From Cunninghamia lanceolata (taxonomy: Eukaryota; Streptophyta; Pinopsida; Cupressales; Cupressaceae): a stretch of DNA of 64,000 bases. A program made the position numbers and the translations under genes. Under the pieces are notes generated by a model. That model had not been told where the DNA came from and searched no databases. It worked only from the letters and a program-made list of their open reading frames with translations. Where the stretch lies: the NCBI GenBank assembly GCA_027924645.1, contig BSBN01000809.1, forward strand, positions 47,584,001 through 47,648,000, in the 5' to 3' direction. Numbering within the stretch: position 1 is the first letter of the stretch; each line of letters begins with the position of its first letter. Below, one piece after another: positions 1 to 10,061 of the stretch.

Positions 1-647
1 AGGATCTTTCAGCCTCCACATCTAGTAATCTAAAGTCTCTTGTAAACTCTGTTAATACACATTTTGACTCTTTAGAGAAAGCAACAGAAGAGAAAGTCCA
101 GAAAGAATTTTTGGATAAGAGATTCTCCAAAGTTCAGGGTCTAATTTCAAATGATAGAAGAGTTATGGATATTGGGATAAAGAGCTTAGAAAATGCTCTC
201 AAAGATGGTGGAGATATATATAAATCTTGTTTATCCTAGCCCAAAGTGACCAAGGATGTTCAGAAGAAAGCAAAAGAGCAAGAGGATAAACTATTAAGTT
301 TATCTCAAAGTTTTGATCCTCTCTCCTCTTCCATAGTAAATCAAGAGTGTCAGACTATTGTAGTCACAAATGAAATAAAGAAGCTTGAGAAGGAGAAGAA
401 AAATAGAATAAACAGGTTGAGTGAAGTTAGAGGGATAATTATCCCTAAGTTAGAAGCCATGCATGAGGCCCTAAATGATGCTCAGACCATAGTCTGGACT
501 AGTGATCCGATAGATCTAAAAAGGGAAGAAGCTTTTGGATTCCAATTGAGTGGTCACATCTCAATTTTGGATAGGATGAAGAAGAGTTGGGTGTCAGAAG
601 TGGTACAGTTGAAGACCACTTTTGTAGATATAATTCAGTATATGTAA
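1..647 (+). pseudogene. ORF2 C-terminal part, element A (unknown family)
   Basis: This is the C-terminal end of the ORF2 protein shared with element B (13245-16475) and, more distantly, element C. An in-frame TAG near 237 splits it; the open part is 246-647. Visible features are a Lys/Glu-rich, probably helical sequence, a conserved SLENALKDGGD stretch, a WPKV(T/V)KD motif where A has lost the Trp codon to a stop, a FDPLSSS motif, and a final HISILDRMKKSW block just before the stop. It ends about 235 bp before the polypurine tract. I recognise no named domain. The helical, charged character could suit a structural or RNA-binding role, but that is only inference. Confidence 0.7.
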
Positions 648-893
648 GTAAATCATGTATATATGTTTTACGCGGCCAAGTATAGATTGTTTTTGGGAAA
701 TTTTGGTGTGCGGACCCTACCCTTTGCCATTGATGTCAAAGGGAGAGTCAGGAGCAGTGAAAAATGTGGAATCCAGCTAAGGGGGAGCTCTAGTAAAGTG
801 TACATTAGAACAAAGCATCAGCGAAGGGGGAAGTATAGTGTGACACTTAGTCATTTTTCACTAAGTGTTGCCATCAATGCCAAAGGGGGAGAT
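648..893 (+). other. Element A pre-LTR region with PPT-like motifs and the polypurine tract
   Basis: Non-coding segment between the ORF2 stop and the LTR. It holds four purine-rich motifs of the type AAGGGRGAG (near 738, 780, 825 and 882); the last, AAAGGGGGAGAT at 882-893, directly abuts the LTR and is the polypurine tract. The same region with several such motifs occurs in B, C and J. An imperfect palindrome at 720-743 has arms CCCTTTG and CAAAGGG around CATTGATG. Confidence 0.75.
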
Positions 894-944
894 TGTTGGC
901 AAGAGACACAGTATAGCTTCATGAGTGCTGTCATTGATGGCAAC
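867..944. repeat. Inverted repeat bracketing PPT and LTR start (element A)
   Basis: Arms GTTGCCATCAATG (867-879) and CATTGATGGCAAC (932-944) are perfect 13-bp reverse complements. They enclose the polypurine tract and the first 38 bp of the LTR, so an RNA or single-stranded DNA hairpin would display the plus-strand priming site in its loop. Equivalent arms occur at the same place in B, C and J. Confidence 0.75.
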
Positions 945-1445
945 AAAGTTCATCCCACCCATCTGCAAGACATGGTGTTCTTATACCGGAAGTCAGATTG
1001 AAGAGTGTTGTTGTTCGGTAAGCAAGAACAGAGCATGCAGCAAGGTTCAACAATAAGGTTCGGATCTCTCAAAGGAAGTATCTTAGTAAAGTGTGGACTT
1101 GGGGAAGTCAAGAGGAGTACCTTGACTGATACATTCTAGAGATTGAGCCTCCAGTGATGAAAGAGTGAAGAGATATGAGCACCTAAGTGTTGGGTTCCTG
1201 TTTGGTAGAGTTGACTGAGAAAGAACTGACTGGCAGAGCATCAGACCTTAATCTGGATGAGTTATTGATGGTGATCAAGTTTCTTGAGGTATCATTCATG
1301 ACTGGCTGACATGATTGATGACTTCTATAAGTATCTCCTTGATACGCATCACTTGATAAGCAAGGATTCAATCGATAGACCAGAGTTTGGGAAAATATTG
1401 ACTATTCTGGATGCCGACTAGAAAGATGATGAAATCCTTGGTGCG

Positions 1446-1456
1446 GATATATATAC
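1446..1456 (+). promoter_or_regulatory. Candidate TATA box of family-1 LTR
   Basis: GATATATATAC within the LTR. The same position is TATA-rich in the other family copies (plus-strand 53531-53543 in I; 12438-12446 and 18906-18913 in B). Position and conservation suggest the U3 promoter; transcription was not tested. Confidence 0.45.
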
Positions 1457-1689
1457 CAGATGGATTTTGATGAAAAGGTGTGTGTGGTGTGTTTTGAAGT
1501 GTGAATAAAAGTAGAAGAGTAGTGTGAAGACAGTAAGACAGGTCCGGTATGTAACAGGACAACAACACCAAAGAAGAGGAAGAATGAAGTACAGTAGATC
1601 AGTGTATTGAGCCTAACTGAAACTGAACTCCAGCATATGTGGATGCTTCTCATCAGTTCAAGTATCTTGTCACTCTCTTTATAACTTGT

Positions 1690-1787
1690 AGATAGTGAGT
1701 CTCTTGTAGGCAGTGAGCCTTTTGTGAGCAGTGAGTCTCTTGTAGGTAGTGAGCCTCTTGTGAGCAGTGTGCTCGGGCAGTGAGCCC
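1690..1787. repeat. Short direct repeats (about 18 bp) in LTR
   Basis: Five to six imperfect units built on AGTGAGYCTCTTGTRGG / AGTGAGCCTCTTGTGAGC. Comparable clusters occur at the same LTR position in B, I, J and, more loosely, C (38158-38240). Confidence 0.7.
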
Positions 1788-2035
1788 TAATTGGCAACTG
1801 CCATTTTGTATTTCTATTCTTCTAATAGAGAATACATTCTTGGGTTAGTCACCCCATGGTTTTTCCCTTAATAGGGTTTTCCATGTCAAAATCATTGTGT
1901 TATGTATCTTGACTTTGTTTTTGCTTTCATGATTATGAATGCTTATTTGCTTTGATGCTGCACTAGTTGTTAATGAAGAATAGAAAGGTAAATTAATTAA
2001 GATAATTGATTCACCCCCCCTCTTAGTTATCAACA

Positions 2036-2369
2036 ATGAAACCCTAAACATGCTTATATATGCATTCCCACTTTAATTTCATAATTCAAACTTAAGATTT
2101 CGGCCACGTAACCTTCTAACAGTCACATAACCAACATTTAAAATTTGTGACCCTGCCAAATAAAGCAGGACTAGGGCACGAGAGCCCAAGCCCTTGGCCC
2201 CATTTTCAAGGCAAGGTCAAGTTCATCACTATCCCCTAGGTCCATTTAACATGGGTTTTCAGGGATTTTCCATCGGGAGTTAAAATGAATATGCAATATG
2301 CAAAACAAGGGACTCAGGAGCTAAACTTAGGAGGGGAAAAGTCCTAGGGAGACATTTTTTGACGTAACA
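2036..2369 (-). repeat. Element F LTR, truncated by element A
   Basis: Read on the minus strand, an LTR starts TGTTACGTCAAAAA at 2369, preceded by a purine-rich tract (minus strand AAAGTGGGGGCTAAA, 2370-2384) that marks it as a 3' LTR. It continues to a TATATAAG box (about 2050) where element A interrupts it at 2035. It is similar to the segment 4692-4914 (same strand) and more distantly to the LTR starting at 31549 (plus strand). Confidence 0.75.
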
Positions 2370-2740
2370 TTTAGCCCCCACTTTAATGTATGTATGATCT
2401 TACAACCCATACATGCATTAAAGTGTGGTCAACAAACATAGCAAACATGCCAAGCACTTGAAGCAAATGCATACACAAAGATTGAGGAACTATTTCTAGC
2501 CCCCAGTATTAGGTAGACATTAGAGAAGATACATTACAAACATGCCAAACACAATGAAGACAGTAACATGCACACAAAACATGGAGAAGATAGTATTGAA
2601 GACACATAAAACATGAAGAATACACCAGAGCAATCATGCAAGACACGATGAATACCATGATGTCTCTTTTTCCTTTTCATTTTCATATATAAATGCAAAT
2701 GCAAGTACATGGAAAGTAAAAATGCAGCATACAATGAAGA

Positions 2741-2955
2741 CATGCAATACAAATCTCAAAGTGTAGGAGGGACATTTCACTGCACATCTTGAGACTACAC
2801 TTGAGAATAAGCATGCCATACAAATCCCAAAGCATAGGAGGGGTATTTCACCATGCGTCTTGAGACTATGCTCAGGGAACAAACACACCATACAAAACTC
2901 GAGTGTAGGAGGGGTATTTTGCCACATGTCTTGAGACTACAACATGGGAAAAACA
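2741..2955. repeat. Tandem repeat, about 72 bp x 3
   Basis: Three imperfect copies (starting 2741, about 2812 and about 2884), each running from a CATRCMATACAAA motif through TAGGAGGGG.ATTT to CTTGAGACTA. Element E has a related array in the corresponding place (30630-30840). Confidence 0.8.
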
Positions 2956-3146
2956 CATGAAAGACACATAGAAGACATGAGAGCCGTATAGTATGTCAAA
3001 GACATACTATACATCTAAAACACGGCAAACAAGGTGATGGAAGGAACTTATTGCTAAATTTCCACCATCTCTAGCACATTATGAGCACACCTGATGGTTG
3101 GGCTTATGCCACAACAACCGCCAAAGACATGCTCAAGGGAGGATAC

Positions 3147-3355
3147 ACCAACCTCGCCTACTCAGAGGACTTGTGAAATAAAAATATGTACACTAGCTCA
3201 AGAGATACACCATCCCCACCTCTATAGAGGGCTTTGAATAAAAGGATATGTACAATATCCCGCCTCTGCATAGGGCTTTATGATTGCAAGATAGAATAAA
3301 GATGTGCACTCGCACCAAAGATAAAAAATCTCACCTCCATAGAGGGCTTACAAAC
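3147..3355. repeat. Degenerate repeats with CACCTCTATAGAGGGCTT core
   Basis: Four imperfect units of about 45-65 bp around the palindromic core CCTCTATAGAGGG, followed by ATAAA...ATGTAC. This zone matches, on the other strand, the region near 30840-30960 in element E. Confidence 0.6.
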
Positions 3356-4691
3356 ACGCTTCATTAGTACCATAATCATTAGACAACTTACTTTATATGC
3401 CCCCACCTTAGAGTTATTTATATCGACATATCAATATCAAGCACATTAAGGTAGAGAGAAAACACACAGAAGGGAACAAGAGCTTTCGTAAAGCCCATGC
3501 CCCCAAAGGTGACATGTGCTTCATGATCATCAAATAATCCCACAAACACACACTTTCCTGCAATGAAAGGGGTTAGAAACCACATAATCATGATAAAACA
3601 ATGCATGTAAACATTCACATAAAGAGTCGAGGCTATACTATGGATTCAAAGACCGAGTATAATTGCGGGGCTATACTGTAGAAATCTCAAAACCAAGTGT
3701 AACCAAGGTGAGATTCAAAGATAAACAAAGTGCATGGAGCATATGGGTAAAATTTCAAAGTTGTGTCACACTTTGGGCTAACTTATCAACATAAATAAAC
3801 TTAAGTATTTCCAATTCAAAGTCAATTTTGGTGAAACTTATGTTCTATCTAGATTCATTCTAGCTAAATTAGATCTAGGCCACAACTTTTCTAATTGGAA
3901 CCATCCACTAAAACCATATGTAGCATCACTTTGGGCCTCATTTACCAAAAAATGAAATTATTTGAAAAATTTGATGTTCTAACAACTCCTAGTCATGCAA
4001 ATAATCATTTTAAAAGGATCTAAAAATACCCTTTTCTAGATCAATCAATCTACTTTGTAAAAATATAATTTTTTAAACACTTCAATTAGTGTTCATATTT
4101 TGTTTTTTACTTCTACTAAAAGTAGGTCATTATCACCAAAATATGGTGTTGATTGTCCTCTCAAGAGAAAATAGTAAAGTTTACCAAAAAAATTTTAAAA
4201 AATATGATCCATTAGAGAAGATATTCCTTGTCAAGATGACATAATTCTTTTCCTATTTTGGATAAATAATCAAGACAAAAGTTGACATCCCATCAAATTA
4301 ATTGTGTTTCAGTATGCACAACTTCCAAGATTTATTTAAAAATATATATTTATCAAATTGGGGAAAAAAATAATCCATGCACTAATGTTTTGAGCCATGA
4401 ACACACAAAAAAATATAGAAGGAAAATGAATGAAATTTACTATATAAAGTGTGATGTCCCATTCAACATTATTTTTCAACATGCTATCAGCAACTAAATT
4501 ATAGTGTCAATTTTATAAAATACTATATTTAAATAATTTTTAAATTTTTTTAAAAAATAGAAACATAAAATACACTAAAAAATCTACATTTTATTAGTTT
4601 ACATCATTTTAAAATTCAAAACATATACGTCACTTTGTAGTTATTCAAGTTAAAAAGTTAAATCGGTGTTGGTTGTTTCCTTTATAAAAAT

Positions 4692-4914
4692 GTGACTGCA
4701 CCAAATAGGATAGGACTAGGGTGTGGGCGCCCAAGCCCTTGGCCCCATTTTTAAGGTAGGATAAAGTTCATCACTGACCCCTAGGTCCATTCAACATAGG
4801 TTTTTAGGGATTTTCCATCGAGAGTTAAAATGAATATGCAAGATGCAAAACAAGGGACCTGGGAGCTAAACTTAGGAAGGAAAAATTCCTAGGGAGACAT
4901 TTTCTGACATAACA
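4692..4914 (-). repeat. Element F second LTR segment
   Basis: About 223 bp similar to 2149-2369, reading TGTTATGTCAGAAAA from 4914 downward on the minus strand. No purine tract precedes it, so it is a likely 5' LTR. Similarity to the other copy stops near 4692, so the LTR is truncated or has diverged. No TSD was found. Confidence 0.65.
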
Positions 4915-5521
4915 CAACCCAAAGCTACACTATACATCATTACTGAAGTTTTATCAAGGGCTTAGTCAAAAGCTTTGTTATACGAAAACACAGGATATAT
5001 ATAAATTAACTATGAAGTATAACTTCATACTACCACAGGTAGTCAGTTGTTATCTCATAGTGAGAATCAATGATAAATGAGGTATCATCAAGAATAGTTG
5101 ATATTGATTTATCTCTTCATTATAGTTATGACAATGTTGAAACAATCACTCGATTATCGGTTACTCTACTGCAAGAATATACTATCACCATAATGATATT
5201 AGCCTTCTGTACGGTAAGCACTTACACCAATAACATGCATCGACAACAATAATACAAAGGTATACCATTCACCATAATGATATTGGCCTTCTCTAAGGTT
5301 ACACTTACAACAATAACAAGCATCAACAACAATAATGCAAAGGTATACCATTCACCATAATGATATCAACCTTCTATAAGGCAAAAACTTATAGTAATAA
5401 CAAGCATTGATAACAATCAAATTTATCATCTCATGCAAAGCTTAGACTCAAACAAAAAGTGCCTACACACTACTTATTCATAGACTTCCCTATCACACTT
5501 TGAAACTTTCTCTGTGCTTTT
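4915..5521. repeat. Old sequence with 83-bp tandem repeat, target of element D
   Basis: No coding region recognised. Positions 5174-5420 hold three imperfect copies (period 83-86 bp) of a unit with TATACCATTCACCATAATGA and a CTTACA...AATAACA...CATC motif. The last five bases, 5517-5521 (CTTTT), are the left TSD of element D; the right copy is 28212-28216. Confidence 0.7.
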
Positions 5522-6698
5522 TGAAGATGAGAAATTAGAAAAACATGAAATAGTTCAAAACAAGCACATCATTATACCTTCCAATGCTTCCTAGCTCCTC
5601 ACTCCTTGATAGGGTTGAGGAACTTGCACCCTTAAGTCCCTAGCTCTACCCAAACTAATGCTTACAATGTGAAATGCTCATCTATGTCAATGCCAAATTG
5701 ACTACAACCTAGCTTTAATGGAGGAAATTGAGAGAAATTTTAGAATGATAGACTTGCTCTAAAATTGGATGATGAAATGGCTTGTGGAGGCTTATATTTA
5801 TAGGCAAATTTGAGGGAATTTTGATCCAATGGTGGAGATTGATTGTTGAGATCAATGGGTGAGATTGATTGTGAGATGGAGGGCTAGGATTTGATCATCA
5901 AAATTGGATAGTGGAGAATAAAAATGAATCTTTTATTCATTTTGAGGACTTAGCATTTAATGTGATTTGGATGTGTGAAGAAATTAAAAATTAATTTCCT
6001 TGGGAGGAGGTGGAATTAAAAATTCTATTTTATGTGGGAATGTGAAGGTCACATGACACATGCACATTTTTGGGGCCTTACATTTGTTAGCTAAAAATGT
6101 GGAATAAGTTTTAGCATAAAAATGGTAAAAAGGAGGTGGAGGGGTTATGTATTTTTGTAATTTTTAATTTGTGGGTGTGGGAGAAGGTGTTAAGCATGAT
6201 TTGACCAAGTTAATCTGGGTGATTAACTTAGTTAATGTGGCTGGAAAAAATTAGTGAGTGGAGTAACCAGGGTTTAGGATTAATTAAATAATAATCTTTT
6301 TAATTAATCTAGGTCCAAGGGTCATGTAGGCTAGGATAGCTAATTAAATAATAGGTATTTAATCAACTAGGTTAAGGGTAAGCTAATTAGTAGGGAAGAT
6401 TAATTAGATAACTATAATTTATATAATTAATTGGGTTTAATGAGATGGACAAATTAACCAAATAAATATTTTGCATATTTATTTCATTAATTGTGATGAT
6501 GTTAGTAAGGTATGAATATTGAATTAATTAAATTAATTCAATTTCAGGAATTAGTTGATGAAGGATGGATGAATGGTTCAGGTGTTGGATAGATTAATTA
6601 ATTAATTAAAAATTTAATTAATTAATTAGGCGAAGAATTAGTGATATGGATGGTGTTGAAGGGTGGTCGAAGGGTTGAGACATTTTTAGGTGTCTACA
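5522..6698 (-). repeat. Element D 3' LTR
   Basis: 1177 bp. On the minus strand it starts TGTAGACACCTAAAAATG, a common gypsy LTR start, and ends CATCTTCA. A TATAAATA box lies on the minus strand at 5795-5802. It is collinear with the 5' LTR (27027-28211), including an AT-rich palindromic TTAATTAATT zone (6595-6628). Confidence 0.9.
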
Positions 6699-6711
6699 TT
6701 TGCCCCTCTTT
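6699..6711 (-). other. Element D polypurine tract
   Basis: Minus-strand AAAGAGGGGCAAA lies directly upstream of the 3' LTR start, as expected for plus-strand priming. From 6712 to 7199 I see only non-coding spacer. Confidence 0.75.
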
Positions 6712-7199
6712 GATGTGGCATTGTGACCCAGTAGGGACATAGCATCAAGTCAAAGAATTTTTTCCCAGCTATCAAGAAGGAATGAAGTGGAAGAGAGATG
6801 CTCCCTCGAGAGGTCAGGTGAAAAAATAAAAAAAATTGGGTGATCTCTCGAAAGTAGGAAATGGTGGTGTAAAATGGATAGAGGATGAGAAATCAAGTGG
6901 ACTGGAAGAAAAAAGAGCGAAAAATGTGGGGGATGACATGGCTTTCTATAAATAGAAAGTGTGGGCTCAAAGTGCCACATTTGCATTTGAGCTTATTAGA
7001 TGAGAGAAGAGAAGGAGACAAGATGGAGTAATCACCCTTCCCATGCTATGAGCATCAATCTGAGAGAGTCCATGACTACATGAGATCACCCCTAGCAAGT
7101 GCCTAGGTATGTCAGTCAACCTTGACTTTGTCAATTTTGGGTTTCGGGGCATTTATTACATCGAGAAATGGGTAGTTAGATGGATTGGCATAGCATAGC

Positions 7200-7690
7200 C
7201 ACATGGCGCCATCCTTAGGTAAATTGGCACCATCCTCTGGATTGGTGACATATGTTAAATAGGGGTTGGGGGAGTTTTAGCACTATATGTTGAAGTTTTG
7301 GTGCCATGTTCTATTTTATCACCAGGGGAAAAAATCAACTATAAGGTAATTTAACGTCATATATAGTTGTTTGATGCTAAGTTCTCATTTAGTGCCATAG
7401 GTTTAGGGCTTTAGGTTTTAGTGCCATATCTTGGAGATTTAGCATGAAGCTCTAGTTTGGCACCATGAAATAGTTTTTAGCGCCATGTTTTGCATTAGCA
7501 CAAGTTTAAGGGGAAAATGGTAGTTTAGCGCCATATCAGATAGTTTTAGCACTAAACTATGTTTTAGCACCAAAGGCATAAGGATTAGCGCCATAGTGTG
7601 AAATGGTGCCATAAGGTTCAGAATTGATGCCAAGCTTTGTTTTGGTGCCATAAGATCTTGGATTAGTGCCATAGCACTCTTTTTGAAAAA
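7200..7690 (+). repeat. Interspersed TTTTAGCGCCAT motif array upstream of antisense ORF
   Basis: About twenty imperfect copies of TTTAGYGCCAT / TTTTGGTGCCAT spaced irregularly every 15-30 bp, just upstream of the plus-strand mobile-domain ORF. The gag leader (26200-26960) contains the same motif in the opposite orientation. Short translated frames here are only a reflection of the motif (repeated MAL/LMA peptides) and are not credible genes. Confidence 0.75.
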
Positions 7691-7746
7691 AAAATCTAAG
7701 TTTTGATGGTTTTTTGGATGTAGATTCCTGGTAGGATTTTATAGTC

Positions 7747-10061
7747 ATGGGAGCGATGAGTTCCCTCAGTGATGAGGTTACTATCTCATTTTGATCAGGC
7801 TACTCTAGCCAGATTAGGGAGGTTAGTTTTGTGGACCATTGCAGAGATGCCCTAGATTCAGGCAAATAGGGTTATGATGACAACCCTGGTAGAGAGGTGG
7901 AGGAGCGAGACATGCTCCTTTTTCTACCTACAGGTGAGATCACCATCACCCTTGAGGATGTCTAGATGATTTTGAGACTCTCCATAGCTGGAGCAAGGGT
8001 TACATATGATGTACCCTCGGGAGTGGCAACATTGGACAGGGCATTTGCACCTAGACATCTAGTTTATACTGATGATCAGTGATAGATGGTCTACAAGCAG
8101 ACTCTACTAGCTAGGGTGGAAAGATTTACTATGTTCGTGTGTGTAGTGAACAGTGCAATTGTTATGCCAAATTGATGTTTGTAGGGCTTCTCAGTTGGTT
8201 GGGGTGGTGTGATAGAGCAGATGGTGACCCAGGAGACTATGTATGCATGGGGGCCCTGTATGTTAGCATAGCTTTATCATGAGATGCATATGGTAGTATA
8301 CCATATGGATAGAGCTTTTTTTCTAGGGTTACACTTCTTCATGTGTGGGCCTTTAAGCATATTACTATTACACGGCCCCAAGCGAGTTATCACTGAGGTT
8401 AGTTTGAGGTGTTCATGTTTTTTACAAACCTCCTATTGTATATTCCTATGTTAGACAATTGCAATATTGGAGATTGATTTTGGATGACATGGATTCCATC
8501 ATTTGCATCCATACATAGGTGTAGAGGCATGGGCCGATGATTATATTCATATGCCCTACACATTTTAGCCTTGGTATTTGATGGGGTGGGGGGATCATAC
8601 TACAGATAGGTATATCCCATCGCGAGTGATGAGGCAGTTTAGGTAGCTGCAGGACTTGCCAAAAGCCATGGCTATTTTTGGTAGGACTCCCCAGGATGTG
8701 CAGTGGCCAGCACCGATACTGACCCAAGTGGCACTTTTAGATTTTGTAGGGCTATAGCCAGTATAGTGGGACTAGGTTAGTCAAGTGGTAGATGCGGGTA
8801 CTACCCCAGCATACGACGCATGGTGGAAGATATGGAGGGCCATTTGACTGATAGACCTAGCAATAAAGACAAATATGACCATGGAGGATGATGGGGAGGA
8901 GGGAGATGAGGTGTGGGTAGAGTATGTGATGGAGGAGGTGCTCATTGATGAGGGTGATGGCATTGGAGAGTTGGTTGTAGCAGCAGCAAGGGAGGTAGCG
9001 GGGAGAGGATAGGGGCATAGACAATGGGCACCCTAGCAACAACAGGTACCTATGCAGCAGGTTCAGAGAGGGTAGATACCACTTCCACGAGAACCACTAT
9101 AGTAGGGACAGGGACAAGGCTAGATACCACCTCGGCTGACATAGCAGGCACCCCAGCAACAAGGGTAGGGACAGGGGCAGAGACCACCCCAGCTGACACA
9201 GTAGGCACAGCAGCAGGTACCTCAACAAGTACCAGTGTAGCAGGTGGGTACATCTGGGAGAGGCACTTCAGGTGTCAGAACTTTAGAGGTAGGGCCATTA
9301 GGGATAGCACCTAGTCCCCTTCTTGGTGTTTGTATTGGGTGTCTGTGGACTCAAGCCAATGGAGAGGAGGAGGTAGACAATCTATGGGCCCAGGCGGCTA
9401 GTTTAAAGGATGAGGTGGCTCGCCAGAGGTAGGAGTTGTAACAGTTACAATGAGTTTGGGCCTTGATAGAGGGAGTGAGTGGTGCAGACAAGGATCCTCA
9501 GATCCTCATGTTGCAAGCTCAGATAGGGTAGCTGTAGGCACAGATGTAGGCACAGGTAGCTGGGATTACTATCGAGAGGGATATAAAGAGATCACTACGG
9601 CAGGAAGCTGAGGTGAGGATATAGAGTGTTGAGGCTAGGGCATAGTAGGCTAAGGGCCAGGTTGCAAGGTAATAGGCTGAGATCACATGCCTGCAGGGTA
9701 TGGTAGTTGTGACTAGCATTGGTCAGATTTGGTCAAATTCTTAGTAGTGTATTTAATAGTTATATGATCAACTTTTAGAGCAGCAATTGAGAGTTGAGTA
9801 ATAATATGGTGCATACTAACTATGGTGCCTGAGGGCTAGCGTGTTCCTAGCTACAACTACCAGAGTAGATAAGGGATATCTTTCTCTTAAAGGTCTAGGA
9901 GATCCCAGTAGTCGGTATAGCAGATACCACATCAGCAACAGCCATCTTAGTATCAGTAGTAGTCTACAGTTTACCAGTAGCCTCCTATGGGGCCACCACC
10001 TCAACCTCCACCTGGGTCTCCTACTGACTTAGCTTGGGGGTCATCAGCCCATGGTTTATGA
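7747..10061 (+). pseudogene. Plant mobile domain (PMD) antisense ORF of element D
   Basis: Degenerate ORF on the strand opposite to gag-pol. Across a frameshift at a T5 run near 7920 it shows ERWRSET, then LPTGEITITLEDV, the N-terminal signature of the plant mobile domain (aminotransferase-like family), followed by a P(S)RVMRQFRQLQDLP block near 8620 that matches the family's C-terminal part. A Gln- and Pro-rich tail follows (9030-9260, and 9900-10061 with PPMGPPPQPPPG), ending at TGA 10059-10061. Many stops, mostly CAG to TAG, show it is dead. PMD proteins are known from plant host genes (the MAIN/MAIL1 type) and from mobile elements. Here it lies between pol and the 3' LTR, where Tat elements often keep extra ORFs. 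Its function in the element is unknown. Confidence 0.75.

Larger units (their letters stand above)
1..2035 (+). mobile_element. Element A: 3' part of a non-autonomous copia-type LTR element
   Basis: The 3' portion of an LTR element whose 5' end lies beyond the window start. In order it shows the C-terminal part of ORF2 (1-647), a pre-LTR region with purine-rich motifs (648-881), the polypurine tract (882-893) and one LTR (894-2035). Its coding and LTR sequence closely match elements B (minus, 11867-19470) and I (plus, from 52979). It inserted into the LTR of element F, whose sequence resumes at 2036. The TSD should be ATGAA (2036-2040), but the matching copy is outside the window. No RT, integrase or RNase H is seen in this part. 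Confidence 0.85.
894..2035 (+). repeat. Element A 3' LTR
   Basis: 1142-bp LTR that begins TGTTGGCAAGAG directly after the polypurine tract and ends TTATCAACA. It is closely similar to the LTRs of B and I. A TATA-like stretch lies at 1447-1455, a cluster of about 18-bp repeats at 1690-1787, and a C7 tract shortly before the end (2014-2020). The central block with CCTTAATAGGGTTTTCC followed by a variant of the ACGT element resembles conserved U5 sequence of plant copia LTRs. Confidence 0.9.
2370..4691 (-). mobile_element. Element F internal remnant (gypsy-like, non-coding)
   Basis: Sequence between the two F LTR segments, only about 2.3 kb long, with no recognisable gag or pol. The part 2370-3360 is collinear, on the opposite strand, with the 3' internal part of element E (about 30840-31548): the same pre-LTR purine tract, a mirrored TAGTATGT motif, and the same tandem-repeat zones. 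From about 3700 to 4690 it is very AT-rich and unassigned. F is therefore an internally deleted element. It could be a gypsy 3' spacer, but the lineage is uncertain because no enzyme domain remains. Confidence 0.5.

Noticed and set aside
2741..2955. Regularly spaced repeats as a possible CRISPR-like array
   Set aside because: Units are contiguous imperfect 72-bp tandem repeats without unique spacers, in a plant retroelement context.
4692..4914. A complete 223-bp terminal-repeat element with 2149-2369
   Set aside because: The two segments have no TSD, and comparison with element E shows the LTR extends beyond 2149, so the short boundaries are truncation or divergence points.
7200..7690. Repeated GCGCTAA motif as a gene of MAL-type repeats
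   Set aside because: The translated repeats only reflect the nucleotide motif; frames change and no start or conserved length is evident.
9024..9314. Thr/Ala/Gly-rich open frames on both strands
   Set aside because: Alternative frames of the Gln-rich tail of the PMD ORF; no independent support.
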